Assembly: GCA_001799365.1 (NCBI GenBank)
Contig: MGTI01000074.1
Span: 1 to 39,274 of the forward strand
From: Desulfobacterales bacterium GWB2_56_26
GTDB lineage: Bacteria; Desulfobacterota; Desulfobulbia; Desulfobulbales; Desulfocapsaceae
DNA: 39,274 bases
Reading direction: 5' to 3'
A program made the translations under genes and the position numbers. The notes below the pieces were generated by a model. That model had not been told where the DNA came from. It saw only the letters and a list, made by a program, of their open reading frames with translations, and searched no databases. Shown here in pieces: positions 14,206 through 23,820 of this stretch. The number at the start of each line of letters is the position of its first letter. Position 1 is the first letter of the stretch.

Positions 14206-15153
14206 TCACCTCTCAAGTATCACACGGAACACCTGGATAGCAGCAGGTCCAGCGATAACCACAAAAAATGCGGGAAAGATGAAAAAAATGAGTGGTGCAG
14301 TGAGCTTGACCGGCAATTTGGAGGCAAGTTCCTCAAGTGTTGCATATCTTCTTTGCCGCATTTCCTCGGAGTGAATCCGCAAGGCATTTGCCACCCCTGT
14401 GCCATATTTTTCCGCCTGGATCATCAAGCTCACCAGGTTGTCGATGTCGGCCAAATCGGTGCGTAGGGCAAGATTTTTGAGACATGCATTGCGCGATTTG
14501 CCGGTTTTCAATTCAAGCGACAGGATCTTAAATTCCTTGGCAAGTTCCGGGCTGGTGATGGAAATTTCCCTGGAAACGCGGCGGATCGCGGCATCCACTC
14601 CCAATCCCGCCTCGACGCAAACCATCAGCAGGTCGATTGCATCGGGAAAATTACGGTACAGGTCTTTCTTGCGATAGTGGGCAACTACCCGCAGCCAGAG
14701 GATTGGCAGGTAATAAACAATGCAGATAATGAGGAGCGTAACGAGAAGAACAATGCCGTCGATAGAGAGGTGATAGAGGAGGCGGGAGGCAATCAGACCA
14801 ATGATCGGCATGATGAAGAGTACGATCCTCAGGGTCTGATACGAGCGCACGAGCTTAGGGTCATAGATGCCGGCCCGTTGGTAGAACAGCGGAGTGTCGG
14901 CATAGTAGCTGGTGCCAGAGTCCTGCTTGGACGTTTTCGGGAAAAGTGACACAAAGAATTTTCTGCCTTCCTTTAGGTCTTGCGTTGGTGCTGCCTGAAG
15001 GCCCGGATGTTGTGTCGATCCACTCCATTTAACCGCCCTTTTTAGCACATTCTGTTCTTTTCTTCGAGAGGCGAGAAGGGCAAAGATCGCCCAGAACAGG
15101 ACAATGACGACAATAAAAGAAGATAGCGATAAGAGTAGGGCTGGATTCTTCAT
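14206..15153 (-). CDS. tadC: Tad pilus inner-membrane platform protein TadC
   Basis: A 315-residue T2SSF-domain protein that partners TadB in the inner-membrane platform of the Tad machine. I prefer the ATG at 15153 (MKNPALLLSL), just after the tadB stop; a TTG at 15177 would overlap tadB by 20 bases. One N-terminal helix, a pair of helices near 110-155, the T2SSF cytoplasmic domain (FPDAIDLLMVCVEAGLGVDAAI, KTGKSRNACLKNLALRT, MIQAEKYGTGVANALR) and a C-terminal helix ending FRVILER. The IHSEEMRQRRYATLEELASK motif and the following KLPVKLTAPL are typical of TadC. Confidence 0.9.
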   Translation of the reverse strand: MKNPALLLSLSSFIVVIVLFWAIFALLASRRKEQNVLKRAVKWSGSTQHPGLQAAPTQDLKEGRKFFVSLFPKTSKQDSGTSYYADTPLFYQRAGIYDPKLVRSYQTLRIVLFIMPIIGLIASRLLYHLSIDGIVLLVTLLIICIVYYLPILWLRVVAHYRKKDLYRNFPDAIDLLMVCVEAGLGVDAAIRRVSREISITSPELAKEFKILSLELKTGKSRNACLKNLALRTDLADIDNLVSLMIQAEKYGTGVANALRIHSEEMRQRRYATLEELASKLPVKLTAPLIFFIFPAFFVVIAGPAAIQVFRVILER

Positions 15154-15157
15154 AATT

Positions 15158-16114
15158 TCACATATCCAGTTGAACAAGTTTATACATGATAAAGCTCCCG
15201 ATACTCATCATGACTATGGCGATGGTCATGGCATACGGTCCGATTGGATCGCTGAACAGCACCTGGATATATCGAGGATTGAGTATAAGAATCGCTGCTC
15301 CTGCGAAGAAGGGTAAGGCCAGCAGAATGATTGCCGAGAGTTTCGCCTCGCCGGTGACTGTCTTCACCTTTTCCCTGAAACGAAATTTTCTCCGGATGAC
15401 TTCGGAAATCCGCATAAGCAGTTCAACGAGATTCCCGCCAGTTTCGCGCTGAATAATCACCGAGGTGGCAAAAAACTTCAGTTCGTTTGAGTCGATGCGG
15501 CGGGAAAAGTTCCGCAAGGTGGAGGCGAGATCCCGGCCAAAGTTGATTTCATCTACGACTCGTCTGAATTCCTCCCCGATCGGGTCGGCCATTTCCTCGG
15601 CTACCATTCTGAAGCTGGCCATTATCGAATGGCCGGCCTTTAGGGAATAGCCCATGAGATCGAGAGCATCCGGAAAGAGCGACTCAAACTGAGCCTTCCT
15701 CTGCCGACGTTTATGGAAGAGGTAAAGATAAGGCATGAAGAGCCCGACAGCGGCGATCATCAAGGAAATTGGCAGGGGCTGTAGCAGCAGTGAACAGCAG
15801 AGGAAGAGGACTGCGCCGACAGTAAAAGAAAGGAGAATGAATACTCCGGCGAGCATCTTAACTCCGCCCTGCTGCATAAATTCATCCAGTCTGCCGACCA
15901 GGGGAATCGCGGCGAGAAAGCTATTGAAGACTTGGATGTCGCTGAACTTGCGATGGTACTGGAGGCTGATTTCTTCTTCATTAGGCAAGCCGTTGGCGTA
16001 ACGCGCCACTGCTTTGTTGACGACTCGGCTATCGGGCTTTTTGATAAGCGAGTAGGCCAGCTCAAAGGCGATAAAGATCAGGAAGAAGATTGTTGCGGCA
16101 AAAGCGATTTTCAT
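15158..16114 (-). CDS. tadB: Tad pilus inner-membrane platform protein TadB
   Basis: A 318-residue T2SSF-domain protein. AGGAT precedes the ATG. Helices at the N-terminus and near residues 90-130, then the T2SSF domain with FPDALDLMGYSLKAGHSIMASF, EEFRRVVDEINFGRDLASTL and SVIIQRETGGNLVELLMRISEVIR, and two C-terminal helices. The last block with RFREKVKTVTGEAKLSA is characteristic of TadB/CpaG. With TadC it forms the platform on which the TadA motor acts. Gap to tadC is a few bases. Confidence 0.9.
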   Translation of the reverse strand: MKIAFAATIFFLIFIAFELAYSLIKKPDSRVVNKAVARYANGLPNEEEISLQYHRKFSDIQVFNSFLAAIPLVGRLDEFMQQGGVKMLAGVFILLSFTVGAVLFLCCSLLLQPLPISLMIAAVGLFMPYLYLFHKRRQRKAQFESLFPDALDLMGYSLKAGHSIMASFRMVAEEMADPIGEEFRRVVDEINFGRDLASTLRNFSRRIDSNELKFFATSVIIQRETGGNLVELLMRISEVIRRKFRFREKVKTVTGEAKLSAIILLALPFFAGAAILILNPRYIQVLFSDPIGPYAMTIAIVMMSIGSFIMYKLVQLDM

Positions 16115-16137
16115 TGTTGATCCTGTGTTGAATGCTT

Positions 16138-17505
16138 TTACTTGGTCTCGAAGAGTTTCTCAGGTATCGGCACACCCATTTTGGCAAATTTTTCAAAAAA
16201 TTTGGGTCGAACACCATGGGTGTGGAAACTGCCGAGGATAATGCCATCCTTGTCAATCCCGCTCTGCTCGAAGGAATAGATCTCCTGCATGGTGATCACG
16301 TTGCCTTCCATGCCGGTTATCTCCTGGAGGCTAACGATCTTGCGCGAGCCGTCAACAAGCCTTTCCGCCTGGATAACTACATCGATCGCCGAGCTGATGA
16401 ATTTTTTGATGTAATCGCTCGGTAGGTTGAACCCGGCCATGTTGACCATGGTCTCGATGCGCAGCAAAGCATCGACTGGAGTATTGGCATGGACTGTCGT
16501 CAGAGAGCCGTCATGTCCGGTATTCATGGCCTGGAGCATATCAACGGCTTCGGCTCCGCGAACCTCACCGATGATTATGCGGTCCGGACGCATGCGCAGA
16601 CTGTTTCGCACCAGGTTTCGCTGGGTCACCTGACCTTGTCCTTCAAGGTTAGGCGGCCGGGTTTCCAACCGGACAACATGGTCCTGTTTGAGTTGCAGTT
16701 CCGCCGAATCTTCGATCGTGACAACCCGTTCGGAGGGGGAAATAAATTGCGACATCACATTCAGGAGAGTAGTTTTTCCCGACCCGGTGCCTCCTGAGAT
16801 CAGGACATTGAGACGAGACTGGACGATTGCCTTGAGCAGGTCTCCGAGCATCGGGGTGATGGTCTTCAGCACGATGAGGTCCTTCAATGTCAGCGGATCG
16901 ACGGCAAATCTTCTGATGGAAAGGCAGGGGCCATCGAGGGCAAGGGGCGGGATGATAACATTCACGCGGGAACCGTCAGCCAAGCGGGCGTCCACCATCG
17001 GGGAAATCTCATCGATCCTTCGGCCCACGGCGGAGACAATCTTTTCGATGATCCGCATCAGATGGGCATCGTCCTTGAAACGCACTCTCGTCTTTTCGAT
17101 TTTGCCGTACCGCTCGACATAGACTGAATTGTATGAATTGACGAGAATATCCGAGACGGTGGGATCCTGGATGAGATCCTCAAGAGGCCCGAGACCGATA
17201 ACTTCGTTTTCTATTTCCTTCAGCAGCCGTTCATGCTCACTCGTGTTGAGCGGTATGGTCGCCAGGGTTTTGTCGGCGAGGGCGGTCACTGTCGCCTTAT
17301 TAATCTCACGCCGAAGACGACCCTCTTCTACGCCCTCAAGCAGGGAAAGATCAATAATTTTAGTAAGTTTGTCATGAATATCGGCCTTTAACTGGAAGTA
17401 TTCGTCAGAAATATCGATTCGGGAAACAGATGATAAAAATCTGTCCGCACTGTCCATTTCATGGGCCGGGTTTTCCAGCTTTCTCAGCAGTTCTTGAAGA
17501 TCCAA
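16138..17505 (-). CDS. tadA: Tad pilus secretion ATPase TadA/CpaF
   Basis: A 455-residue motor ATPase of the VirB11/PulE superfamily. The likely start is a TTG at 17505 with GGAGAAAG directly upstream; the next in-frame ATG is 16 codons in. After an N-terminal helical region comes the N2 domain ([15 protein letters not shown] before the P-loop). Walker A is GGTGSGKTT at about 238-246, the Asp box [10 protein letters not shown] near 264, Walker [15 protein letters not shown] and the His box [13 protein letters not shown]. TadA drives both extension and retraction in Tad pili. It may make no separate retraction partner necessary. Gene order tadZ-tadA-tadB-tadC is canonical. Confidence 0.94.
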   Translation of the reverse strand: MDLQELLRKLENPAHEMDSADRFLSSVSRIDISDEYFQLKADIHDKLTKIIDLSLLEGVEEGRLRREINKATVTALADKTLATIPLNTSEHERLLKEIENEVIGLGPLEDLIQDPTVSDILVNSYNSVYVERYGKIEKTRVRFKDDAHLMRIIEKIVSAVGRRIDEISPMVDARLADGSRVNVIIPPLALDGPCLSIRRFAVDPLTLKDLIVLKTITPMLGDLLKAIVQSRLNVLISGGTGSGKTTLLNVMSQFISPSERVVTIEDSAELQLKQDHVVRLETRPPNLEGQGQVTQRNLVRNSLRMRPDRIIIGEVRGAEAVDMLQAMNTGHDGSLTTVHANTPVDALLRIETMVNMAGFNLPSDYIKKFISSAIDVVIQAERLVDGSRKIVSLQEITGMEGNVITMQEIYSFEQSGIDKDGIILGSFHTHGVRPKFFEKFAKMGVPIPEKLFETK

Positions 17506-17538
17506 AGTCTTTCTCCAACAAGTTAGGTGATTGTACGA

Positions 17539-18735
17539 TTATCTGAACCAGCGGAAGACCCCGCCCGGCCTTTCTATCGCCCGGTCAACTAGAGATGCGG
17601 CAAGTTTCTTGTATGCTCTTGATACGTCCGAATTTCCGGACATATCGGGAATCGTCTTGCCGTTATTGATCGCCGACATGGCCACCGAATAATTGTTCGG
17701 AATGGTCATGCCTATATCGGTACCGATTATCTTGGCCGCCTCCGAGGGGCTTATCTGCGCTCTTTTTTCGAAACGATTGGCAATAACCCGGATCTTCTCT
17801 TTGCCGACACCTGTCGCAGTTATCGACTCCTGGAGTTTACGGACATTAATCAGGCAAGGCAGGCTGAGGATAGAAACAAGGTAAATGGCTTCAGATTCTG
17901 CAAATATCTTTGCGTAGGACTCATCGATGATCATGCCGCTGTCGACCACGATATAATCGAAAAACCGCCTCATCGACCGCAAAAGCTGGAAGAGAAACCC
18001 TGCCGGCAGGTGAGTCTCTTTTTCCAGTTTGCTGGGAGCCGGTAAAACATAGACGCCGGAGCTGTGCCTTGCCATGGCGCTCTGTAGATAGGCCTCGTCC
18101 AGCCTGCTGAAGTTCTTGCCGATTTCTTCCCAGTCGGTTTCCGCTTCAAGATCGAGGAACAAGGGCACCTCGCCCAGGAGGATATTCATGTCCACCAGGG
18201 CAACAAGTTTGTCCTTGTCCTGTGCCTGGATGCTGGTTGCCAGATTGACAGCGAATGTCGTGGTTCCAACACCGCCTTTTGCCCCAAGCACGCTGAAGAT
18301 CTTGCCTGACCTGGTTGTCGTTACATCGCTCTGGTCGCTCTGTCGGGCTTTCAGGAGCACCTTCTGGAATGCCTCGGCAACCTCGTCCTTGTTTATCGGC
18401 TGCTGGAAGAATTCCTTGGCACCTGCTCGCAATGCCGGCAGGAGAATGTCAGGAGTCATTTTGGCTGAAGTGAGGAAGAGGGTTTCAACCACGTTTTCCT
18501 GGAGCAGAGTGGATATAGTCTGAAATTCAGACTCTGGTGCATTGCCTATCTCAAGGACAAGGACGTCCACTCTATCGGCATTTTTATCTTCCTGAAGAAA
18601 AAATCCATCCAATCCTTTCACAATTCTGGATAGACTGTCTCTAACTTCCGCTGTCTTAATTGCGAGTTGAACGGATAAGGGAGTAGCTTTCGTACTCTTA
18701 TTAAGACTTTTGGAGATAACTACCTTTGCATTCAT
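17539..18735 (-). CDS. tadZ: Tad pilus localisation ATPase TadZ/CpaE
   Basis: A 398-residue protein. GGAGAATA lies before the ATG. Residues 1-130 form an atypical receiver-like domain (LVLEIGNAP, then PALRAGAKEFFQQPI), and from about 145 a MinD/ParA-type ATPase with the deviant Walker A GAKGGVGTTT (151-160), switch regions VALVDMNILLGE and FDYIVVDSG. CpaE/TadZ proteins localise the pilus machine, usually to a pole. The conserved Lys of a fully active ParA (KGGVGKT) is Thr here (GGVGTTT), common in CpaE and consistent with weak or no ATP hydrolysis. Confidence 0.9.
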   Translation of the reverse strand: MNAKVVISKSLNKSTKATPLSVQLAIKTAEVRDSLSRIVKGLDGFFLQEDKNADRVDVLVLEIGNAPESEFQTISTLLQENVVETLFLTSAKMTPDILLPALRAGAKEFFQQPINKDEVAEAFQKVLLKARQSDQSDVTTTRSGKIFSVLGAKGGVGTTTFAVNLATSIQAQDKDKLVALVDMNILLGEVPLFLDLEAETDWEEIGKNFSRLDEAYLQSAMARHSSGVYVLPAPSKLEKETHLPAGFLFQLLRSMRRFFDYIVVDSGMIIDESYAKIFAESEAIYLVSILSLPCLINVRKLQESITATGVGKEKIRVIANRFEKRAQISPSEAAKIIGTDIGMTIPNNYSVAMSAINNGKTIPDMSGNSDVSRAYKKLAASLVDRAIERPGGVFRWFR

Positions 18736-18770
18736 GATCTATTCTCCGGTTGACGGAAATTCTTTGTCGG

Positions 18771-20036
18771 TTATTCAACGAGCACTGGAACTTTTGCCCG
18801 GATTAACGAAGGAGGGCCTCCTGTGGACCCTACGGGCCTCTGATCTTTGCGGCAACTTGGCAGGAAATAAATAGTCTGCCCTCGGTATGGAGTACCTTCT
18901 TCAAGATGAAAATGTTCTACAAATTTATCCCAGCGGTCTGTGCCTTCAGAATTGGCGCGTTGATCAAAATTTTCAGTTATATTTGGTGAATCCAGGGGCT
19001 TTTCCATATACGTTGGTGCATCATTCATGTTTGCAGAATTGTCGTTCCTGTTTATCCATATGACGTCTACAGTCACAACATAAAGAAATTCTTTGCAGCC
19101 GTGGATTCCGCTGTCACCACACCTAATAACTGGGAGTCTCCACTGAACCGGTTTTGTCCTGTTAGCTGATGCAGCCTCCCAGCAGGAATGGATTCTATTG
19201 AATGCATCGCCCACCGCTCCATTTATCATTTGTAGACCACCATCTTGGGGGTCAAGCTTCGTTGTGTTGCCACTGCATATAAGATCTCGAATCTGATTTT
19301 CATTTGCACCTGAACTGTCTTCTGTGTCCGAACATATCCCCGGCTGTTGTAGATTAGTCCATCCACCTGTGTCGCTAGGATCAGGAAACATCCGGCCTGT
19401 GCCGCAATTCAGGCTGGTTTCTTCGCCACTTCCTACAGTTATGGCCTCTTCGCATAAGGCGATCGGTTGGTCGACTTCCTGCGGGAATATTGTGTCGGGG
19501 AAACCGATATAGGCCACGGCATCAGCGCTGACATCTATTGGGTCAGTTCCAAAAATCCTCGCAAAGAATCTCGGGGCTTCTCGTCTTGCCTGCACTTTGA
19601 CGGCGTTGATAAAGTTAGTATCCGTGTCAAGTTCTTCAAAAGTTTTTCCATTCCATTCCGTTGTTCCCTCGCCTTCGACTACATTGAATGCTTGCGAGGC
19701 AAAGGACCAGTGGCCGATTTCAACGTCTTCAATGCTTATGTCAACGAACGTATCACCCGTTGGGTTGGCATCGGCTACCCGCTCGGCTATTTGATCGGCA
19801 TTAGGATTCAATACATATGACTGACCAGGGCCTTCACCATCTTCGTCTATAAACAAAACGCCCGCCCCGGCAAGTGATCCCGCATCGGCGGCGTTTTGCA
19901 GTTCATTGCGGACCCCGTATAAATGGCCAACATCGATGGCGAGTGCGGTAAACATCACAAGCACCCCGAGGATGATGGCTACATAGACGACCGTCGCCCC
20001 CTTCTCGTTATTGACCAAGCTGTTGGTAATATTCAT
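18771..20036 (-). CDS. tadG: TadG-like pilus assembly protein
   Basis: A 421-residue protein with the Tad pseudopilin-type N-terminus: NNEKGATVVYVAIILGVLVMFTALAIDVGHLYGVRNELQNAADAGSLAGA in short blocks, i.e. a short basic segment, one transmembrane helix and the LQNAADA motif of TadG. The large extracytoplasmic part has eight or so cysteines, probably in disulphides. I use the ATG at 20036, preceded by GGGGGTGG; an alternative ATG at 20063, overlapping the end of tadE, is almost as good. TadG is a minor component needed for pilus assembly or adherence. Partners are TadE and possibly TadF, the latter absent here. Confidence 0.82.
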   Translation of the reverse strand: MNITNSLVNNEKGATVVYVAIILGVLVMFTALAIDVGHLYGVRNELQNAADAGSLAGAGVLFIDEDGEGPGQSYVLNPNADQIAERVADANPTGDTFVDISIEDVEIGHWSFASQAFNVVEGEGTTEWNGKTFEELDTDTNFINAVKVQARREAPRFFARIFGTDPIDVSADAVAYIGFPDTIFPQEVDQPIALCEEAITVGSGEETSLNCGTGRMFPDPSDTGGWTNLQQPGICSDTEDSSGANENQIRDLICSGNTTKLDPQDGGLQMINGAVGDAFNRIHSCWEAASANRTKPVQWRLPVIRCGDSGIHGCKEFLYVVTVDVIWINRNDNSANMNDAPTYMEKPLDSPNITENFDQRANSEGTDRWDKFVEHFHLEEGTPYRGQTIYFLPSCRKDQRPVGSTGGPPSLIRAKVPVLVE

Positions 20037-20055
20037 CACCACCCCCTGTTTATCC

Positions 20056-20502
20056 TCATTCATCAAATTCCATCCTCATTACAGTTGTTCCCGCAAGCGG
20101 AATGCCCGCGCTGTATTCACTGCCTCCGAGCAGCCCGATGAGCGATTGAAAGACCAGAAAGCTGTAGGTGTAACGTACGTTGACGGTGATGTATCTCCCC
20201 GAAGGTTCGTCAACGTAAGTGGGTGGATCTATTGTGGGTGGTATGCCGCCCCCAAGGCTGATGAGATACCTGTCGGTATAATTTCCCATAACTTCTTCTA
20301 TCACTTCTTGTATCACTTCATCCTCTAGTGGGGGATCGTTGTATACTATAGCGGCGCGCGCAGCCTCCCTTGAGGCATTCGTTATCACAGCTTTGTCAAA
20401 GAGCAGGAGACCGAATTCGACGATGCCAAAGGTGAGGACAAAGAGAAGAGGAGCTATAAGGGCAAACTCAACTGCTGAAACGCCTTTCTCCGATTTAAAC
20501 AT
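20056..20502 (-). CDS. tadE: Minor pseudopilin TadE
   Basis: A 148-residue protein starting at the ATG at 20502, which has GGAGGA six bases upstream. A frame extension to 20541 lacks such a site. The N-terminus KSEKGVSAVEFALIAPLLFVL is the TadE signature: G-x-x-x-V-E-F, cleaved by the prepilin peptidase, followed by a single helix. The next block DKAVITNASREAARAAIV is typical. TadE is a pseudopilin of the Tad machine. Its stop abuts the tadG start, so the two are likely translated together. Confidence 0.88.
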   Translation of the reverse strand: MFKSEKGVSAVEFALIAPLLFVLTFGIVEFGLLLFDKAVITNASREAARAAIVYNDPPLEDEVIQEVIEEVMGNYTDRYLISLGGGIPPTIDPPTYVDEPSGRYITVNVRYTYSFLVFQSLIGLLGGSEYSAGIPLAGTTVMRMEFDE

Positions 20503-20537
20503 CGCAGTCCTCCAATTATGACTTTTTATCAGCTGCC

Positions 20538-20825
20538 TCATTTTTTTGTCATACCATCGACCAGGATGGAATAGCTTTCGGTTTTGGCGGCCGGTTTTTC
20601 ATAGCTCTTTCCATATCTTTGAATCACTTTTTCGGCGATTGAGCCTTCAAGTCCCATCGGCGGGCCGGTATGGATGCCGGCATTCGGATTGTATATCTGG
20701 CTGACTTTTGCCAGTTCGTAAGACGTGCCGTAAAAGGTGTCGACACTCCTAGGTTGCCTGGTGCAACCGGCGTCAAGACAAATCAGAAGTGCGGTCAGGA
20801 TAATGAGCCGGGATCGAGTTTTCAT
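20538..20825 (-). CDS. Small lipoprotein in the Tad locus
   Basis: A 95-residue protein. GGAGGA is four bases before the ATG. A signal sequence ends in LDAGC (Cys near residue 21), so it is a predicted lipoprotein of about 75 mature residues with no transmembrane helix (YGTSYELAKVSQIYNPNAG, AEKVIQRYGKSYEKP). Small lipoproteins between rcpA and tadE are frequent in deltaproteobacterial Tad loci. By position it may be a pilotin or stabiliser for the secretin (RcpB-like role), but I see no family signature. Confidence 0.72.
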   Translation of the reverse strand: MKTRSRLIILTALLICLDAGCTRQPRSVDTFYGTSYELAKVSQIYNPNAGIHTGPPMGLEGSIAEKVIQRYGKSYEKPAAKTESYSILVDGMTKK

Positions 20826-20880
20826 TGTTCCTCCATATCGGATGTCAGATCAGCAGGGATTGTCAAAAATCGGCCGACTC

Positions 20881-22353
20881 TTACTCCGGAATGATATAGC
20901 CGAAGCCACCTTCCATCGCCGGCCTGGCTCCAGTTTGCGCGGACGGATTTCCGGCCTGCCGCTCGGGATCATGCCACTTCTCCATCATGCCCAGCATCAG
21001 GATTTCAAAGGGAGTCGGATCCTCGAAGGAATCGGTCGGCAAGGGCAGGGTAGCTGCATCAGCCGGCTTCACCAGATGCGGGGTGATAATGACCAGCAGC
21101 TCGGTCTCGTCTTTCTGATAGCGGGTGCTTCTGAACAGGGCGCCAAGGATTGGGAGATCGCCCAACAGAGGGAATTTTTTGATGGACTCCCGCACATAGT
21201 CTTTCAGCAAACCGGCGATGGCAAAGCTCTGGTTATCCTTCAGTTCCACTACTGTGGACATGCGGCGGGTATCGATGGACGGTACTGTATAACCGGCGAA
21301 CGAAACAGTATTAGTGAAATCAAGCTCCGACACCTCCGGCGAGACGAGGAGTGAAATGGTATCGTTACCGAGCACAGTGGGGGTGAAGTTCAAGCCGATA
21401 CCGAAAGGTTTCCATTCGATAGCAAACCGATCGAAGGAGGAGGCGACAGGGTAGGGGAACTCGCCGCCGGCGAGAAAACTCGCACTCTGTCCACTTTGGG
21501 CAATAAGGGTCGGCTTGGCGAGGATCTGCAGGAGACCGTCTTCCTGCAGGGCATCGACGGCGAAAAGAATCGTATCTCCGGAAATAAAGCCGAGCGCAGC
21601 GTTGATCGAATTGGAAAGCAGGATAGGATTGCCCGGCCAGCCTTCATCCGGGATAGCAGTCAGGTTGTCGAGCAGGCTGAGACCAAAGGCATCGGACCCG
21701 GCTATAGCAAAGTTGACGCCCAACTGGTCGCTAATAGTTTTTGAGATTTCCGCGATGCGCACTTCCAGCATAACCTGCTGCACTCCGCCAACTTGGAGTA
21801 GATTTATAATCTTTCCCTTTTTATCCTCCTGGCCGTCTTTTGTAGGGACATAAGCTTGGGCAAGTTCTAGGATCTTGGGCAGTTTTTCGGCGCTGGTGAC
21901 TGTACCCGTCAGAGTCAGGTGTTCGCCGGAAGATCTGACTTCGATGTTTTCTCCCGGGAAGATTTCATGAAGAGTTTTTTTCAGTTCAGTCAGATCGAGA
22001 CTGACGATAACCTCGTATGTGCCTATGATTGAGTTGTTTTTATCCCAAAGGGTCAGCTGAGTAGTACCGACCGATTTGCCGCTGATGAAGACCCAGTTCG
22101 GCGACTGTGTGGTGGAGGCGAAAATCTCGGCAATTTCCGGATTGACTACGAGAGACCTGGCGATCATCCGCGAAGACTTGAGCTTGGCGAGTTTGTTTAC
22201 GGTCAGGTTGATCGATTTGCCGAGATCTGCATCGATAACGACATCCGCCCTCATTTCCGCAGCCCCGGCGGGAAGCACGCTCATGGCAATGCCAAGGAAA
22301 CATCCGATAACTACAAGTATGTATCTTTGTGCCCTGCTGTTAGTATTGTCCAT
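20881..22353 (-). CDS. cpaC: Tad pilus outer-membrane secretin RcpA/CpaC
   Basis: A 490-residue protein with a signal peptide (cut near ...PAGAAE, residue 32). The N-terminal N0-like domain (GKSINLTVNKLAKLKS; FISGKSVGTTQLTLWD) is followed by a BON-like region (LHEIFPGENIEVRSSGEHLTLTGTV) and then the secretin beta-barrel domain (VMLEVRIAEISKTISDQLG to PLLGDLPILGALFRSTRYQKDETELLVIITPHLV). The VPLLGDLPILGxLFRS-like signature is diagnostic of secretins. It forms the outer-membrane pore for the Flp pilus. GAGAGGAT precedes the ATG. Confidence 0.92.
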   Translation of the reverse strand: MDNTNSRAQRYILVVIGCFLGIAMSVLPAGAAEMRADVVIDADLGKSINLTVNKLAKLKSSRMIARSLVVNPEIAEIFASTTQSPNWVFISGKSVGTTQLTLWDKNNSIIGTYEVIVSLDLTELKKTLHEIFPGENIEVRSSGEHLTLTGTVTSAEKLPKILELAQAYVPTKDGQEDKKGKIINLLQVGGVQQVMLEVRIAEISKTISDQLGVNFAIAGSDAFGLSLLDNLTAIPDEGWPGNPILLSNSINAALGFISGDTILFAVDALQEDGLLQILAKPTLIAQSGQSASFLAGGEFPYPVASSFDRFAIEWKPFGIGLNFTPTVLGNDTISLLVSPEVSELDFTNTVSFAGYTVPSIDTRRMSTVVELKDNQSFAIAGLLKDYVRESIKKFPLLGDLPILGALFRSTRYQKDETELLVIITPHLVKPADAATLPLPTDSFEDPTPFEILMLGMMEKWHDPERQAGNPSAQTGARPAMEGGFGYIIPE

Positions 22354-22364
22354 CCCTATCCTCT

Positions 22365-23225
22365 CTATTTGACATCCAAAGCTAATTTGTTGACTTTGTT
22401 TCCGTTCATGACTTCAACGACAAACTGCGGTTTTGGTATCACCGATTTGACGGGAGTTTTTTCCTTGTTGACGGTAACCGGCTCCTCACTTGCCGTGGAG
22501 TAGGATTTTAAAAGGGATGCGACATTGATGCCTTTAGTAAGGATCTGGTCGTTATCGGTGTAGTTTCGTAGAGCTAGTTGGATCTTTCCTTCGTTGACCG
22601 CAAGAGCCAGTTTTTCACCTTCCTCAAGATTGACCTCCAGCGTCACCACAGTGACTCTTTTCGGTGTTTTCTCGGCGGTTTCCTCGGCTTGAGTGCCGAT
22701 CGACAGCACAGGAATTTTTTCCAGCACTGTCTTCGTCATCTGATTCTTCTGCTCGCCAGGCTTTTCAATCGAAACGAGCACGTCAACCAGGTGGCCCGGT
22801 TGCAGAAAACCGGCCACCCCGATGACTTCATCCACTTTGACGGCCATGGCTCGTTTCTGCGGGTTGATAATCGCCGCCATGCCGCCCTTGGTGACATCGG
22901 TGGGGGCAAGTGCAGATTCGAGTACCGGTTCGGTCGACTGGATCGGTTTGAGCACTATCCGCCCCACCGCATCACTGAGGTCGGCAAAATGTCCGGCGGG
23001 CAAAGTATCCTTTAAGTAGGAGGCCATGCGCACATCCTGAGCGGTGATCTTTGCGCCTCGATCGAGCACGCGGTTTGCCACAGCGATTTGAGTGAGATTC
23101 TGCTTCACTTCCGTCGCCGAAGCCGTGTTGGGTTGCATGGATGTTTTCTGATAGACGATATAGCTGATAAGCGCAGCGGCCGTAAGGGCCACAACCAGAT
23201 AGAGTATACGAGCAGATTTATTCAT
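22365..23225 (-). CDS. cpaB: Flp pilus assembly protein CpaB/RcpC
   Basis: A 286-residue protein with an N-terminal transmembrane anchor (LYLVVALTAAALISYIVY) and a SAF domain (IAVANRVLDRGAKITAQDVRMASY, PAGHFADLSDAVGRIVLKPI). The RcpC-type domain follows: KVDEVIGVAGFLQPGHLVDVLVS and VTLEVNLEEGEKLALAVNEGKIQLALRNYTD. CpaB probably links the secretin with peptidoglycan or the inner-membrane complex. It is 11 bases upstream of the secretin gene, with GGGAGAAGGG as ribosome-binding site. Confidence 0.92.
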   Translation of the reverse strand: MNKSARILYLVVALTAAALISYIVYQKTSMQPNTASATEVKQNLTQIAVANRVLDRGAKITAQDVRMASYLKDTLPAGHFADLSDAVGRIVLKPIQSTEPVLESALAPTDVTKGGMAAIINPQKRAMAVKVDEVIGVAGFLQPGHLVDVLVSIEKPGEQKNQMTKTVLEKIPVLSIGTQAEETAEKTPKRVTVVTLEVNLEEGEKLALAVNEGKIQLALRNYTDNDQILTKGINVASLLKSYSTASEEPVTVNKEKTPVKSVIPKPQFVVEVMNGNKVNKLALDVK

Positions 23226-23271
23226 ATTTCCCTTCTCCCCCGGTTTGGAAATCCAAAGCGTTTTAAAAACA

Positions 23272-23820
23272 CTAAAATGCAGGTAATGTTTTGTTGTTCG
23301 ATATCAAGTAGAGAAAAAACAGGAAGACTCCACCAGCTATGGCAGCGCCGTAGGGTATGCCTTCTTGGATAATTATGTTTTTTTCGACCTTAAGGAGAGA
23401 TGCATCACGATGCATTCCAAGATACAAAATCCCTAGGAAGGTCTTTAATAATGTGTTTTTGATGTTTCGACGATAGACCATGAAACCAAAGGCCATGATC
23501 CCACCGCATACAGCAATAAACAAAAAGCAAAAGGCAGTTTCTTGGAAGCCGAGTACAGCGCCCACGGCGCTCATCAGTTTGACGTCGCCGGCGCCCATGC
23601 CGCCTATGAGATAGGGTGTAAGAAACACTGCAAAGCCGAAAGTCAGCCCCCCGAGACTGAAAAAAAAACCATTCCAGCTACCGATGTAGCAATGCACTGT
23701 CAGAGCAAAAAAGGCTGTTGGATAAGTCAGTAGGTTTGGGATACGGCGTTGGCGCAGATCGGTAATGGTACAAACGATCAGGACTGCTATCAGCCAGCTA
23801 TAAAGAATATATGGTATCAA
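23272..23820 (-). CDS. cpaA: Prepilin peptidase CpaA/TadV
   Basis: A 182-residue membrane aspartyl protease (A24 family) that cleaves the leader of Flp and the pseudopilins. The two catalytic Asp are visible: TDLRQRRIPN near residue 21 and GGMGAGDVKLM near residue 79. As in TadV there is no N-terminal methylase domain. The only available start is a TTG at 23820, without a clear ribosome-binding site; upstream the frame has no ATG. About six helices. It lies 250 bases downstream of flp across a strong stem-loop. Confidence 0.88.
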   Translation of the reverse strand: MIPYILYSWLIAVLIVCTITDLRQRRIPNLLTYPTAFFALTVHCYIGSWNGFFFSLGGLTFGFAVFLTPYLIGGMGAGDVKLMSAVGAVLGFQETAFCFLFIAVCGGIMAFGFMVYRRNIKNTLLKTFLGILYLGMHRDASLLKVEKNIIIQEGIPYGAAIAGGVFLFFLYLISNNKTLPAF